Made by a program: the position numbers and the translations under genes. Below are positions 24,889 to 32,762 of a stretch of DNA of 64,000 bases, one piece after another. Under the pieces are notes generated by a model, which worked only from the letters and a program-made list of their open reading frames with translations, was not told the DNA's origin and made no database searches. Source of the stretch: CBDBBY01 sp965205055 (GTDB lineage: Bacteria; Pseudomonadota; Alphaproteobacteria; Rhodobacterales; Rhodobacteraceae); contig OZ242030.1 of NCBI GenBank assembly GCA_965205055.1, forward strand, positions 4,650,001 through 4,714,000, read 5' to 3'. Position 1 is the first letter of the stretch. Every line of letters begins with the position of its first letter.

Positions 24889-26538
24889 TTGACGAGATTC
24901 ATATTCATTACCGGCGGCGTCGTGTCGTCTTTGGGCAAAGGCTTGACCGCCGCGTCGCTGGGAGTGCTGCTTCAAGCCAGAGGCTATTCGGTCCGCCTGC
25001 GCAAGCTCGACCCCTATTTGAACGTCGATCCGGGAACGATGAGCCCGTGCGAGCACGGAGAGGTGTTCGTCACGGACGACGGCGCCGAAACCGATCTGGA
25101 CATCGGACATTACGAGCGCTTCACAGGCGTGGCGGCCTGCCGGAACGACTCGATTTCTTCCGGGAAGATCTACTCGACAGTATTGGAGAAAGAACGGCAG
25201 GGCGCGTTCCTCGGCGAGACGATCCAGTTCATCCCGCACGTGACCAACGAAATCAAAGCATTCATTTCGGACCGTGAAGGCGACGCCGATTTCATGCTGT
25301 GCGAAATCGGCGGCACGATCGGGGATATTGAAGGCTTGCCGTTCTACGAGGCGATTCGCCAGTTCGCGCATGACCGCCCGAACGGCCAGTGCGCGTTCCT
25401 TCACCTCACATTGGTTCCCTTCATCGAGGCGTGCAACGAACTGAAAACAAAGCCGACGCAGCATTCCGTCAAGGAGCTGCGTTCCATCGGAATATCCCCG
25501 GACGTGCTTTTATGCCGCTCGGCAAAGCCCATTCCGGCGAAAGAACGTTCAAAAATAGCGCTCTTTTGCAATGTCCGGGCCGAGGACGTGGTTTCCGCTC
25601 CGAATCTGAATTCGATTTACGACGCACCGCTTGCCTACCACGATCAAGGTCTGGACGACGCTGTTCTCAGGGCGTTCGGAGTGGCGCCTCTGCCCAAGCC
25701 GAACCTGTCGACTTGGACCGACGTGTCCGAACGGATCACCGGAGCGGAAGGCGAGGTTCGGGTCGCCGTCGTCGGCAAATACAGCGATGTGGAAGACGCC
25801 TACAAGTCAATCGACGAAGCCCTTTGCCACGGCGGTATCGCGAACAAGGTCCGCGTCAAGTCCGACGTCATATTGTCCGAAGTGTTTGAGGAGGAAGATC
25901 CGACTCCATACTTGGAGCGATGTCACGCAATCTTGATTCCGGGCGGTTTCGGCGATCGCGGCATCGAAGGGAAGATCAAGGCGGCCGGTTTCGCCCGGGA
26001 GCGGAAGATCCCTTTCCTTGGAATTTGCTTGGGCATGCAAATGGCCGTCATCGAAGCCGTCCGCAGCTTGCTGGGAATTGAGAACGCAGGATCCGAGGAG
26101 TTCGAAAACGACGAAGGCATCGGAGACGGCAAATTCGACCATGTCGTTTACTACATGGGTCGATGGATGAAAGACGGAGAGACGATCATCCGCCGTCCGG
26201 GCGACGGCAAAGGCGCGACAATGCGGCTCGGCGCATACCCGGCGACGCTGGAGGAAGGGAGCAAGGCCGCTTCCATATACGGAGCCACGGAGATTTCGGA
26301 ACGGCACAGGCACCGATACGAAATAGACACAAAATACAGATCGAGGCTGGAAGAGCACGGCGTCAGGTTTTCAGGAATGTCCCCGGACGGGAGATTGCCG
26401 GAAATCGTCGAGATCGCGGACCATCCTTGGTTTATCGGCGTGCAGTTCCATCCGGAGCTGAAGTCCCGGCCGTTCAATCCTCACCCTCTGTTCGCGGATT
26501 TCATACGCGCGGCGATCGAGCAGACCCGCTTAGTGTAG
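24889..26538 (+). CDS. pyrG: CTP synthase
   Basis: A 549-residue enzyme making CTP from UTP, ATP and glutamine. It starts at a TTG, with a GGAGA leader, and reads TRFIFITGGVVSSLGKG, the family's P-loop. The synthetase domain fills residues 1-270, including LKLDPYLNVDPGTMSP-like and EIGGTIGDIEGLPFYEA blocks. The glutaminase domain follows, with the oxyanion segment IPGGFGDRG, the nucleophile in LGICLGMQ and the His-Glu in VQFHPELKS. No ATG is available at the conserved start, so the TTG is reliable. Confidence 0.97.
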   Translation: MTRFIFITGGVVSSLGKGLTAASLGVLLQARGYSVRLRKLDPYLNVDPGTMSPCEHGEVFVTDDGAETDLDIGHYERFTGVAACRNDSISSGKIYSTVLEKERQGAFLGETIQFIPHVTNEIKAFISDREGDADFMLCEIGGTIGDIEGLPFYEAIRQFAHDRPNGQCAFLHLTLVPFIEACNELKTKPTQHSVKELRSIGISPDVLLCRSAKPIPAKERSKIALFCNVRAEDVVSAPNLNSIYDAPLAYHDQGLDDAVLRAFGVAPLPKPNLSTWTDVSERITGAEGEVRVAVVGKYSDVEDAYKSIDEALCHGGIANKVRVKSDVILSEVFEEEDPTPYLERCHAILIPGGFGDRGIEGKIKAAGFARERKIPFLGICLGMQMAVIEAVRSLLGIENAGSEEFENDEGIGDGKFDHVVYYMGRWMKDGETIIRRPGDGKGATMRLGAYPATLEEGSKAASIYGATEISERHRHRYEIDTKYRSRLEEHGVRFSGMSPDGRLPEIVEIADHPWFIGVQFHPELKSRPFNPHPLFADFIRAAIEQTRLV

Positions 26539-26636
26539 TCTCCAGATTCAGAGCGTTGATTCGTCGGCGGATTTTGTATCCCGCGCACGGAATCGCATTG
26601 AGATGCGAACTCCGATACATCCAAGGAGATCAATAA

Positions 26637-27080
26637 ATGTCCTTTGCGAAGTGGCTGGTTCTCGCTTTTTTCATCGGCGCCGCATCATTGGCCAACGCGA
26701 TGCAACCGCCGGTTTATTCCGTGGACGGCGTCGCGATAGGCGGGTACGATCCTGTCGGCTACTTCGATCATCTTCAGCCTGTTGAGGGATCGCCGGAATT
26801 CGCTGCGGAGTGGAACGGAGCAGTCTGGCATTTCACAAGCGAGGCCAACCGATCGCGTTTCTTGGAAAATCCAGAGTTGTTCGCGCCGCAGTACGGCGGC
26901 TACTGCGCGTATGCCGTATCGCGGGGCAGCACGGCCAAAACGGAGCCCGACGCCTTCACGATTCACGACGGAAAGCTTTATCTCAATTACGATCTGGCCG
27001 TTCAGAGACTTTGGCGCTGGGACGTTCCGGGCAATATCGAGGCGGCGGACGGAAATTGGCCGGGCGTATTGGACAACTAA
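26637..27080 (+). CDS. secreted YHS-domain protein
   Basis: A 147-residue protein with a signal peptide (KWLVLAFFIGAASLANA) and a YHS-like domain, shown by IGGYDPVGYF, WHFTSEANRSRFLENPELFA and PQYGGYCAYAVSRG. YHS domains are short metal-binding modules, and periplasmic ones occur widely in proteobacteria without a proven role. The ATG at 26637 has AAGGAGA at good spacing. It stands between pyrG and the thiamine pyrophosphokinase gene. Confidence 0.85.
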   Translation: MSFAKWLVLAFFIGAASLANAMQPPVYSVDGVAIGGYDPVGYFDHLQPVEGSPEFAAEWNGAVWHFTSEANRSRFLENPELFAPQYGGYCAYAVSRGSTAKTEPDAFTIHDGKLYLNYDLAVQRLWRWDVPGNIEAADGNWPGVLDN

Positions 27081-27170
27081 CCCCGCCGAGACGGACCGGC
27101 TTGCTCAAGTCTCAATCGGTCGTTTCCAGTTGGACGGGAATTTTCTTGATTGCAGTCCAGAGGAAAACGC

Positions 27171-27887
27171 ATGCCGGAAGGATGCAAAACGAATCTGCCA
27201 ACGCGAATTGAGTCCGACGCTGGGGTAACGATACTCGGAGCAGGATATGCGCGTCGCGAGGATATCGATGACGCATTGAGGATCGCTCCGCGACTCGTTG
27301 CGGCGGACGGCGGCGCTTCAAGGGCGCTGGAGTTCGGGTTTGCGGTCGACGCGGTCATCGGAGACATGGATTCGATTGCGCACGAAGCACTGGACCAAAT
27401 CCCGGAAGCATCGCGGCATCCGGTGGACGAGCAGGATTCGACGGACTTCGAAAAGTGTCTGATGCGAATCCGCGCGCCGCTGATCGTCGCGGTCGGCGTG
27501 ACCGCTCCCAGGCTTGATCACGGACTCGCAGCGTTGAACGCAATTGCGAAGCATCGGCGCAAGCGCGTCATCATTCTGTCGGGTTCGGATATTTGCTTCC
27601 TTGCACCGCCGAGGCTCACGCTTCGCTTGGCCGTCGGCGAGAGGCTGTCTCTGTTCCCGCTGCACGACACGACGGGCAGCGGACGGGGTCTTAAATGGCC
27701 CATCGACGGGATCAGATTTTCGCCGACCGGGCGAATCGGGACCTCCAACGTGGCAGCCGCTGAGGTTGTCGAACTCTCGTTCGACAAACCCGGAATGCTG
27801 GTCCTGGTCGGCAGAAAACGGATTGGCGAAGTCGCAGGTGCCTTGCGCCGAGCTCCCTGCTGGCGGGAGAGCAGCGTCACCATGTGA
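27171..27887 (+). CDS. thiamine pyrophosphokinase
   Basis: A 238-residue enzyme that transfers pyrophosphate from ATP to thiamine. The conserved parts are VAADGGASRAL, AVIGDMDSI with the metal-binding Asp residues, the DSTDFEKCL block and the C-terminal beta domain with SLFPLH and TSNVAA. The ATG at 27171 follows GAGG; an upstream TTG at 27150 is less likely. The end of the gene is 54 bases before the left end of the transposon-like Septu cassette. Confidence 0.9.
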   Translation: MPEGCKTNLPTRIESDAGVTILGAGYARREDIDDALRIAPRLVAADGGASRALEFGFAVDAVIGDMDSIAHEALDQIPEASRHPVDEQDSTDFEKCLMRIRAPLIVAVGVTAPRLDHGLAALNAIAKHRRKRVIILSGSDICFLAPPRLTLRLAVGERLSLFPLHDTTGSGRGLKWPIDGIRFSPTGRIGTSNVAAAEVVELSFDKPGMLVLVGRKRIGEVAGALRRAPCWRESSVTM

Positions 27888-27940
27888 TTCTGAGAATTCC
27901 CCGGCGCAGCGCCTCCGGACGCGAGGCGCTCCTTTCTGGC

Positions 27941-28106
27941 AGGTGCATCCCACTTCTTGGCCAAGCGGCAGAGCGACAAGCCCTTCAATCGGCGAAGTCG
28001 GATCAATTATTGTTGTTGATGCAACATTCTACGGCAAGCAGGGCTTTGGCTCCCCTTTCAACCAGCCGCCCCTTACCCTTCTCAACCCAAAAAGTGGGAT
28101 GCACTC
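27941..28106. mobile_element. 166-bp miniature ISKra4 derivative (MITE), copy 2
   Basis: In reverse orientation this aligns along its whole length with 20322-20487, at about 70 percent identity by eye and equal length. Its left part matches the 3' end of the intact IS (CAAGCCCTTCAATCGGCGAA against CAAGCCCTCCAATCGAGGAA), and its right end is CAAAAAGTGGGATGCACTC. The bases outside, CTTTCTGGC and CTTTCAGGT, match at 7 of 9, so it could have inserted on its own before the rest of the cassette was assembled. Confidence 0.7.
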
Positions 28107-28581
28107 CTTTCAGGTGCGCAACATCCGAAATTGCCCCATTGATGGATCTATGGTATCCCGTATCCTCCAAACCGAAGAGGACAGTTCAAGTAAACCGACA
28201 GTAACATTGCGCACACTTTCACTTCTCAATCAAAGAAGCTTGGATATTATCGAAATCTGTCCAGATCACCGCCTGCTCCGAACACAATGCGATCGCCAGG
28301 GAAGAAATCGCCCACCAATTTTCCAATCATTTTTTAGCACAACCTATGTCGAAATACTTCATAGACATCAGGCAAAGACTTCTATATACACATGTTTCGA
28401 GAAGGGACCGATGGTTAAAGGGTGGCAAGGGATCAGAAATATGCAAAGATCACAAAGTACCCGATCACCAAAGCAAAGCATGGCCCACCAAAATTTTGGA
28501 GATCAGCGAGTTCAAAAGTTGTGGACTACTGATCACAGTGCTTCGTAAGATTTAGCTGCTTAATGATGCTAGGAGGATAAA
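28107..28581. other. AT-rich leader of the Septu-like genes
   Basis: About 475 bases without a convincing gene. Open frames here run through from the miniature IS and have no start signal. The stretch ends with AGGAGGATAAA before the ATPase start. No reverse transcriptase or retron-like hairpin pair was found, so there is no basis for calling a retron RNA. Confidence 0.45.
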
Positions 28582-30120
28582 ATGAGGTTTGAAGTAATTC
28601 CCAATCATCAAAATGTGCCTCTATTAGGCGAAAACGTTGCCTATTTGTGGGCCGACAATTGGAATGATCACGGACTCAAAACAATGTATCATTTGAAGTA
28701 TTTCGATCCAACCGGTAAGCGATATGACATAGGTGCGCTAAAGATTGGAGAGTTTAATATGGAAGAAAGACAATCTTGTCCAAATATTCCGAACTCTTTC
28801 GATTGTTTATCCAACAAATTCTTTTCTCTTGGGCAAGATTCTGACTATTATTCCAACATCATGTCATTGAACAACGAAAAGGCACGTAGGCAATTGCTAA
28901 TTTCTTTAAATGATATTGCAGCCAATGAAGAACTATATTCCCGTGCATCAAATGAAGAGATCACAAATGTTTCGTTATTTCGGTTCTTGACGAATAGAAC
29001 GATAGAAGTACAATTTCGTCGAATTTTGTCCGGTGGTGCTCGATTGACAGAATATTCATTTTGCTATCTCGCAACGCCGATTTTACAGGAAAAAGTGAAT
29101 CAAATTGAACTTAAATTCGATGTCAAACCAGAGTCTCGACCTCCTACGAATATACATGTGTTAATTGGCGGAAATGGCGTTGGGAAAACACATATCTTAA
29201 ATTCCATGATTCGTGTCCTAAAGTCGCCGGGAAGGAAGAATAACGAGGATGGATGCATTTTCACAAATAGCGACGAAAATATCTTTCCCTTCTCCAATGT
29301 AGTTCATGTTTCCTTCAGTGCATTCGATGATTTTCAATACTTTCAAGAGCGCGATAGTAATTCAAGTGACATTCAATTTACATATATCGGTTTGCAAGAT
29401 ATTATGAATAGGAAGGTGACATTAACTAAAAACCCAGATCAGTTAGCGGAAGAATTTTTAAATAGCGCCAAGTTATGCACAAAAGGTGCAAGAGCGGATA
29501 GGTGGAAGAAGGCATTAAGTGTACTCGAAATAGATGCCGTATTTGCCGATGCCGAAGTTGCCAATCTCGTGGGCCTATCAGATAATAAATTTCAGCGCGA
29601 ATCTCTTGCGATTTATAAAAAGCTGAGTTCCGGTCACAAAATTGTCTTGTTGACAATTACAAAGCTTATTGAGTGTGTGCAAGAAAAAACGCTAGTTTTA
29701 ATGGAGGAACCAGAAGAGCACTTACATCCTCCGTTATTGTCTGCTTTTATACGGGCTCTTTCGGATCTTATGATTAATCGAAATGGTGTAGCAATTATTG
29801 CGACACATTCCCCAATTGTTCTGCAAGAAGTGCCGCGCTCCTGTGTTTGGGGGATTTACCGGTACGGAAAACACATTAAGGCACGTAGGCCAAGTAGGCA
29901 AACATTTGCCGAGAATGTTGGTATTTTAACGGGCGAAATTTTTGGTTTGGAAGTCACGCAATCCGGGTTTCATAAGATGTTGAACGAGGAGTCAATCGAT
30001 GCCTATAGTGTTGACGAGGTTCTTGCCAAATTTGATGATGGTGTTGGCACTGAGGGTCGAGCGCTGATCAGCAGCAGGATCGCAAGCAATCTGAGGAACA
30101 AGAGTAAATGCGGAGTGTAA
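28582..30120 (+). CDS. AAA/ABC-type ATPase of a Septu-like (PtuA-like) defence pair
   Basis: A 512-residue OLD/RecF-like ATPase. About 190 N-terminal residues of unknown fold precede Walker A GGNGVGKTHIL (196-203). A signature-like LSSGHK lies at 348-353, Walker B LVLMEEPEEHLHP at 371-383 and the switch His in IIATHSP at 405-411. In Septu systems such an ATPase forms a complex with an HNH nuclease that cuts nucleic acid during phage infection. Here it overlaps the HNH gene by 13 bases. AGGAGG at ideal spacing supports the start. The unusually low GC and IS-type ends indicate horizontal transfer. The long N-terminal extension differs from the textbook PtuA. Confidence 0.78.
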   Translation: MRFEVIPNHQNVPLLGENVAYLWADNWNDHGLKTMYHLKYFDPTGKRYDIGALKIGEFNMEERQSCPNIPNSFDCLSNKFFSLGQDSDYYSNIMSLNNEKARRQLLISLNDIAANEELYSRASNEEITNVSLFRFLTNRTIEVQFRRILSGGARLTEYSFCYLATPILQEKVNQIELKFDVKPESRPPTNIHVLIGGNGVGKTHILNSMIRVLKSPGRKNNEDGCIFTNSDENIFPFSNVVHVSFSAFDDFQYFQERDSNSSDIQFTYIGLQDIMNRKVTLTKNPDQLAEEFLNSAKLCTKGARADRWKKALSVLEIDAVFADAEVANLVGLSDNKFQRESLAIYKKLSSGHKIVLLTITKLIECVQEKTLVLMEEPEEHLHPPLLSAFIRALSDLMINRNGVAIIATHSPIVLQEVPRSCVWGIYRYGKHIKARRPSRQTFAENVGILTGEIFGLEVTQSGFHKMLNEESIDAYSVDEVLAKFDDGVGTEGRALISSRIASNLRNKSKCGV

Positions 30121-30944
30121 ATTATCCTGGAATTGACGCTGGAGAAACTTATGAAAAATGTATTGGGGGATTGTTTAATGAAACATTAAAAAACAAGTTG
30201 ATGGAAATGAAAAGTGAAGTTGAAATGGCAGCGATTGATTACGTTGAGCGGGCGAAGAATGGTTGTCTCTATGAAGTTGTAAATGAAATTGATGAAGTAA
30301 CTAGAAAAGAATTGATGAATGTTTATGAATATGGGATGCGCGATACTCAAAGTTGTGGTCGAGCGATCTACGACGAGATAATGGAATTGCCCGCAGATAA
30401 CCTATGTCCGTTTTGTGGCCATCGGAAGATTGCGAGTCTTGATCATATGTTACCTAAGTCTAAATACCCAGTTTTTTCTGTTGTACCTCACAACCTTGTT
30501 GCAATTTGCAAGCCATGCAATCGACTTAAGGGTGATATTGCGCCTACTTCAGAGTACGATGGAGTGATACATCCCTATTTCGAAGATATCGATGAGCCCC
30601 AATGGTTGCATGCTGAAGTGAATGAACAGCATACTGCAGCAGTAGAGTTTTTTGTAAAGCCAATTGCAGGTTGGAGCGATGCACTAAATGAACGAGTTGG
30701 AAATCAATTTCGGATGCTAAAACTTAAAAAATTATATTCGGATCAAGCTTCAAGCAGAATGAGTATCATACAAAGCAGTTTGCAGGCACAATTTGAAAGC
30801 GGCGGTGCTTCATTTGTAAAACGTGAGCTACATCGTATGTGGCGATTAGAGGAAAGTATTCAATTAAATTCTTGGCAGACAGCATGTTATAAAGCACTCT
30901 GGGATTCTGAGTGGTATTGCAGTATTGGATATCAGATTGCGTGA
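30108..30944 (+). CDS. HNH endonuclease of a Septu-like (PtuB-like) defence pair
   Basis: A 278-residue protein with a central HNH/zinc-ribbon nuclease. The block CPFCG (Cys100, Cys103), SLDHMLPKSKYP (Asp112-His113), PHNLVAICKPCNRLKGD (Asn129, Cys134, Cys137, Asn138) is the PtuB/retron-HNH pattern. The helical N-terminus and roughly 130 C-terminal residues have no motif I recognise. Its start overlaps the ATPase stop by 13 bases, which couples translation. All metal and catalytic positions seem present, so the pair could be functional. It ends about 60 bases before the right transposon-like end. Confidence 0.82.
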   Translation: MRSVNYPGIDAGETYEKCIGGLFNETLKNKLMEMKSEVEMAAIDYVERAKNGCLYEVVNEIDEVTRKELMNVYEYGMRDTQSCGRAIYDEIMELPADNLCPFCGHRKIASLDHMLPKSKYPVFSVVPHNLVAICKPCNRLKGDIAPTSEYDGVIHPYFEDIDEPQWLHAEVNEQHTAAVEFFVKPIAGWSDALNERVGNQFRMLKLKKLYSDQASSRMSIIQSSLQAQFESGGASFVKRELHRMWRLEESIQLNSWQTACYKALWDSEWYCSIGYQIA

Positions 30945-31004
30945 TAATTTAATATAGATTTTGATACCAGCGCGGGTACAATTCAACTTTTAATTTGCAG
31001 TGGG

Positions 31005-31039
31005 CGAGCTACCGCTTGCCAAAAAAATGGGACGCACCC
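31005..31039. repeat. solo ISKra4-type right end
   Basis: GCGAGCTACCGCTTG followed by CCAAAAAAATGGGACGCACC resembles the last 40 bases of the intact IS (GCGGAGCTACCCGGTTCC then CAAAAAATGGGATGCACCC). It forms the right boundary of the Septu-like cassette and lies ten bases from the stop codon of the FAH gene. Confidence 0.7.
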
Positions 31040-31048
31040 ATTTCTGGC

Positions 31049-32197
31049 CTATATCAAATTGCGTCTGGCAAGGCTTCTCATGAGGTGGGAGGCGGCGAAG
31101 TTCCACCGTTCGCAGTCTGCGCATAGGGCGACGCTGTTGGACAGCGCGCCGATTTCCGGCGCGGAAATTGTCACGACGTCGCCGATATGGTGCGTGAATC
31201 CACCTCCGGGCGCATCGCGATCTTCGACGGGCGCGAACGGCGTTCCGCAAAACAACGCCAGCCCATCCGGGTAGGCATGGTTTTCGTTCAATGTCTGCCC
31301 GGCCAAATCCCGGAGGTCGCGGCTGATTTCGGACATATTGCTCCGCTCCTCGAGTCTGAAGCCGTCCGGACCTTCAATCAGCATGTCTATTTTCATCTTT
31401 CGCACAGCGCAGATGTCGAAATCCGCGTCGAAGAATCGGATGAACGGCCCTATGGCGCATGAAGCGTTGTTGTCTTTCGCGCGGCCGAGCAGCAAAGCGG
31501 ACCGGCCTTCGAAATCCCTCAAATTCACGTCGTTGCCCAATGTTGCGCCGACGATTTTTCCGGCCGAGTTGATGATCAGAACCAATTCCGGCTCCGGATT
31601 GTTCCATCGCGAGTCGGGGTGAATTCCGATCCTCGCTCCCGGGCCGACCGACGACAGGGGAGCCGTTTTGGTGAAGACCTCCGCATACGGGCCGATCCCG
31701 ACTTCCAAGTACTGCGACCACAGCCCTTCCTCGACCAGAACCTGCTTGATTTTTCCGGCTTCCTCCGATCCCGGAACGATGCCGTCGAGCCGCATGCCGA
31801 CTTTGATCCCGATTCGCGCGCGGATCTCTTTCGCCGCTCCCGGATCGCCTTCGGCCCGCTCTTCAATCACCCGCTCGATCATGGATCCCGCGAATGTAAC
31901 GCCGCAAGCCTTTATCGTCTGCAGGTCGCACGGAGAAAGAAATCTCGGGCCATCCGGTTTCGCATCGGATTCCACGGAGTTCGCGAAGACTTCCTCGACA
32001 GTTCCAATTCGCTCGCCCTCAAGACCGTTCAAAAAGTCGGAAGGGTTGGGGTGTTCGCAAATGTCTCGGCAAGTGGGTGCGGATTTGCCGGTCACGTCCA
32101 CAACCGCGCCATTCCGAATGGCCGCGAGGCAAGGCCCCGCTCCGGGTCTTTCGATGCGGGCAAGCAAAGCCCCGGATTCAGGCGATGAAATATTCAA
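31049..32197 (-). CDS. fumarylacetoacetate hydrolase family protein
   Basis: A 382-residue member of the FAH superfamily, longer than the 220-280-residue hydratase type. The central region has VTFAGSMIERVIEERA and EVFTKTAPLSSVGPGARIGI. The metal-binding core includes NNPEPELVLIINSAGKIVGA with the Glu ligands and GNDVNLRDFEGRSALLLGRA. Such enzymes hydrolyse C-C bonds of acylpyruvates or act on sugar-acid derivatives in catabolism. The stop lies ten bases from the right end of the Septu-like cassette, so insertion spared the gene. The substrate is unknown. Confidence 0.87.
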   Translation of the reverse strand: MNISSPESGALLARIERPGAGPCLAAIRNGAVVDVTGKSAPTCRDICEHPNPSDFLNGLEGERIGTVEEVFANSVESDAKPDGPRFLSPCDLQTIKACGVTFAGSMIERVIEERAEGDPGAAKEIRARIGIKVGMRLDGIVPGSEEAGKIKQVLVEEGLWSQYLEVGIGPYAEVFTKTAPLSSVGPGARIGIHPDSRWNNPEPELVLIINSAGKIVGATLGNDVNLRDFEGRSALLLGRAKDNNASCAIGPFIRFFDADFDICAVRKMKIDMLIEGPDGFRLEERSNMSEISRDLRDLAGQTLNENHAYPDGLALFCGTPFAPVEDRDAPGGGFTHHIGDVVTISAPEIGALSNSVALCADCERWNFAASHLMRSLARRNLI

Positions 32198-32762
32198 ATT
32201 TATCTCTCTCGATCCTCGTGGCGAAAAAAGCCGTCCGATCCCGTATTGTAAATTCGCTCGATTGCAGCAAGCGCAATCAGCGAGGGTTTTTCAGTTTCTG
32301 ATCATGGTTGAGATACGGAAGTTTTGCAAATTGCATTCGAAAGGAAACGGTCATTGCAGGCACTGCGATTCACCTGTGCCCATTGCGCGATTTGCGCGCA
32401 TGGAGGTTCGCAAACGCATCCCGTCGGTCGGCAAAGCAGTTCCGAGCGATGCCTGCGGGACTTTGGCGGCGGCGCAACGGAATATCCCGAAAACGACCCG
32501 CATCGGCGCAGGATCGACCGCCTTGATCGGAGTTCAAGTCCATCCCTGCCTCGGAGCCGTTACCGAAAAGGCGCGTCCGACTTCGCCTCCGCGCTTCCCC
32601 CTGATACCCCCGGCTGCGGATTCCCTGAAAACCTTCGAGGTGGAAACACCCGATTGAGACTCCGGAGCGGCCGGAATTTCCTGCAAAGCGAATCGAACAG
32701 GAAACGAGCCTTCGGGCACTCCAAAACCCGTTGAGCCAAGCAAAATTCCGGCGCAGACGGGC
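32198..32762. other. intergenic stretch without a recognised gene
   Basis: About 565 bases. A plus-strand frame from the ATG at 32304 would give 117 residues with CKLHSKGNGHCRHC near the start, but there is no ribosome site of note and the rest is low in pattern. Nothing can be named. Confidence 0.4.

Larger units (their letters stand above)
27941..31039. mobile_element. 3.1-kb transposon-like unit with ISKra4-type ends carrying a Septu-like pair
   Basis: The left end AGGTGCATCCCACTTCTTGG (27941) and the right end CCAAAAAAATGGGACGCACC (to 31039) are inverted and resemble the ends of the intact IS at 45999-47751. Immediately outside are CTTTCTGGC (27932-27940) and ATTTCTGGC (31040-31048), 8 of 9 bases identical; the intact IS has a perfect 9-bp duplication. 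Inside are a 166-bp miniature IS, about 450 AT-rich bases, and the ATPase and HNH genes. No transposase is inside, so it would move only in trans. Base composition is far richer in A+T than in the flanks. Confidence 0.6.

Noticed and set aside
27544..28548. 334-residue plus-strand gene upstream of the Septu-like pair
   Set aside because: It starts inside the thiamine pyrophosphokinase gene in another frame and runs through the miniature IS; no ribosome site or motif.
28107..28581. Possible retron RNA before the ATPase/HNH pair
   Set aside because: Some retrons use PtuA/PtuB-like effectors, but no reverse transcriptase gene exists nearby and no msr/msd-like inverted repeats were found.
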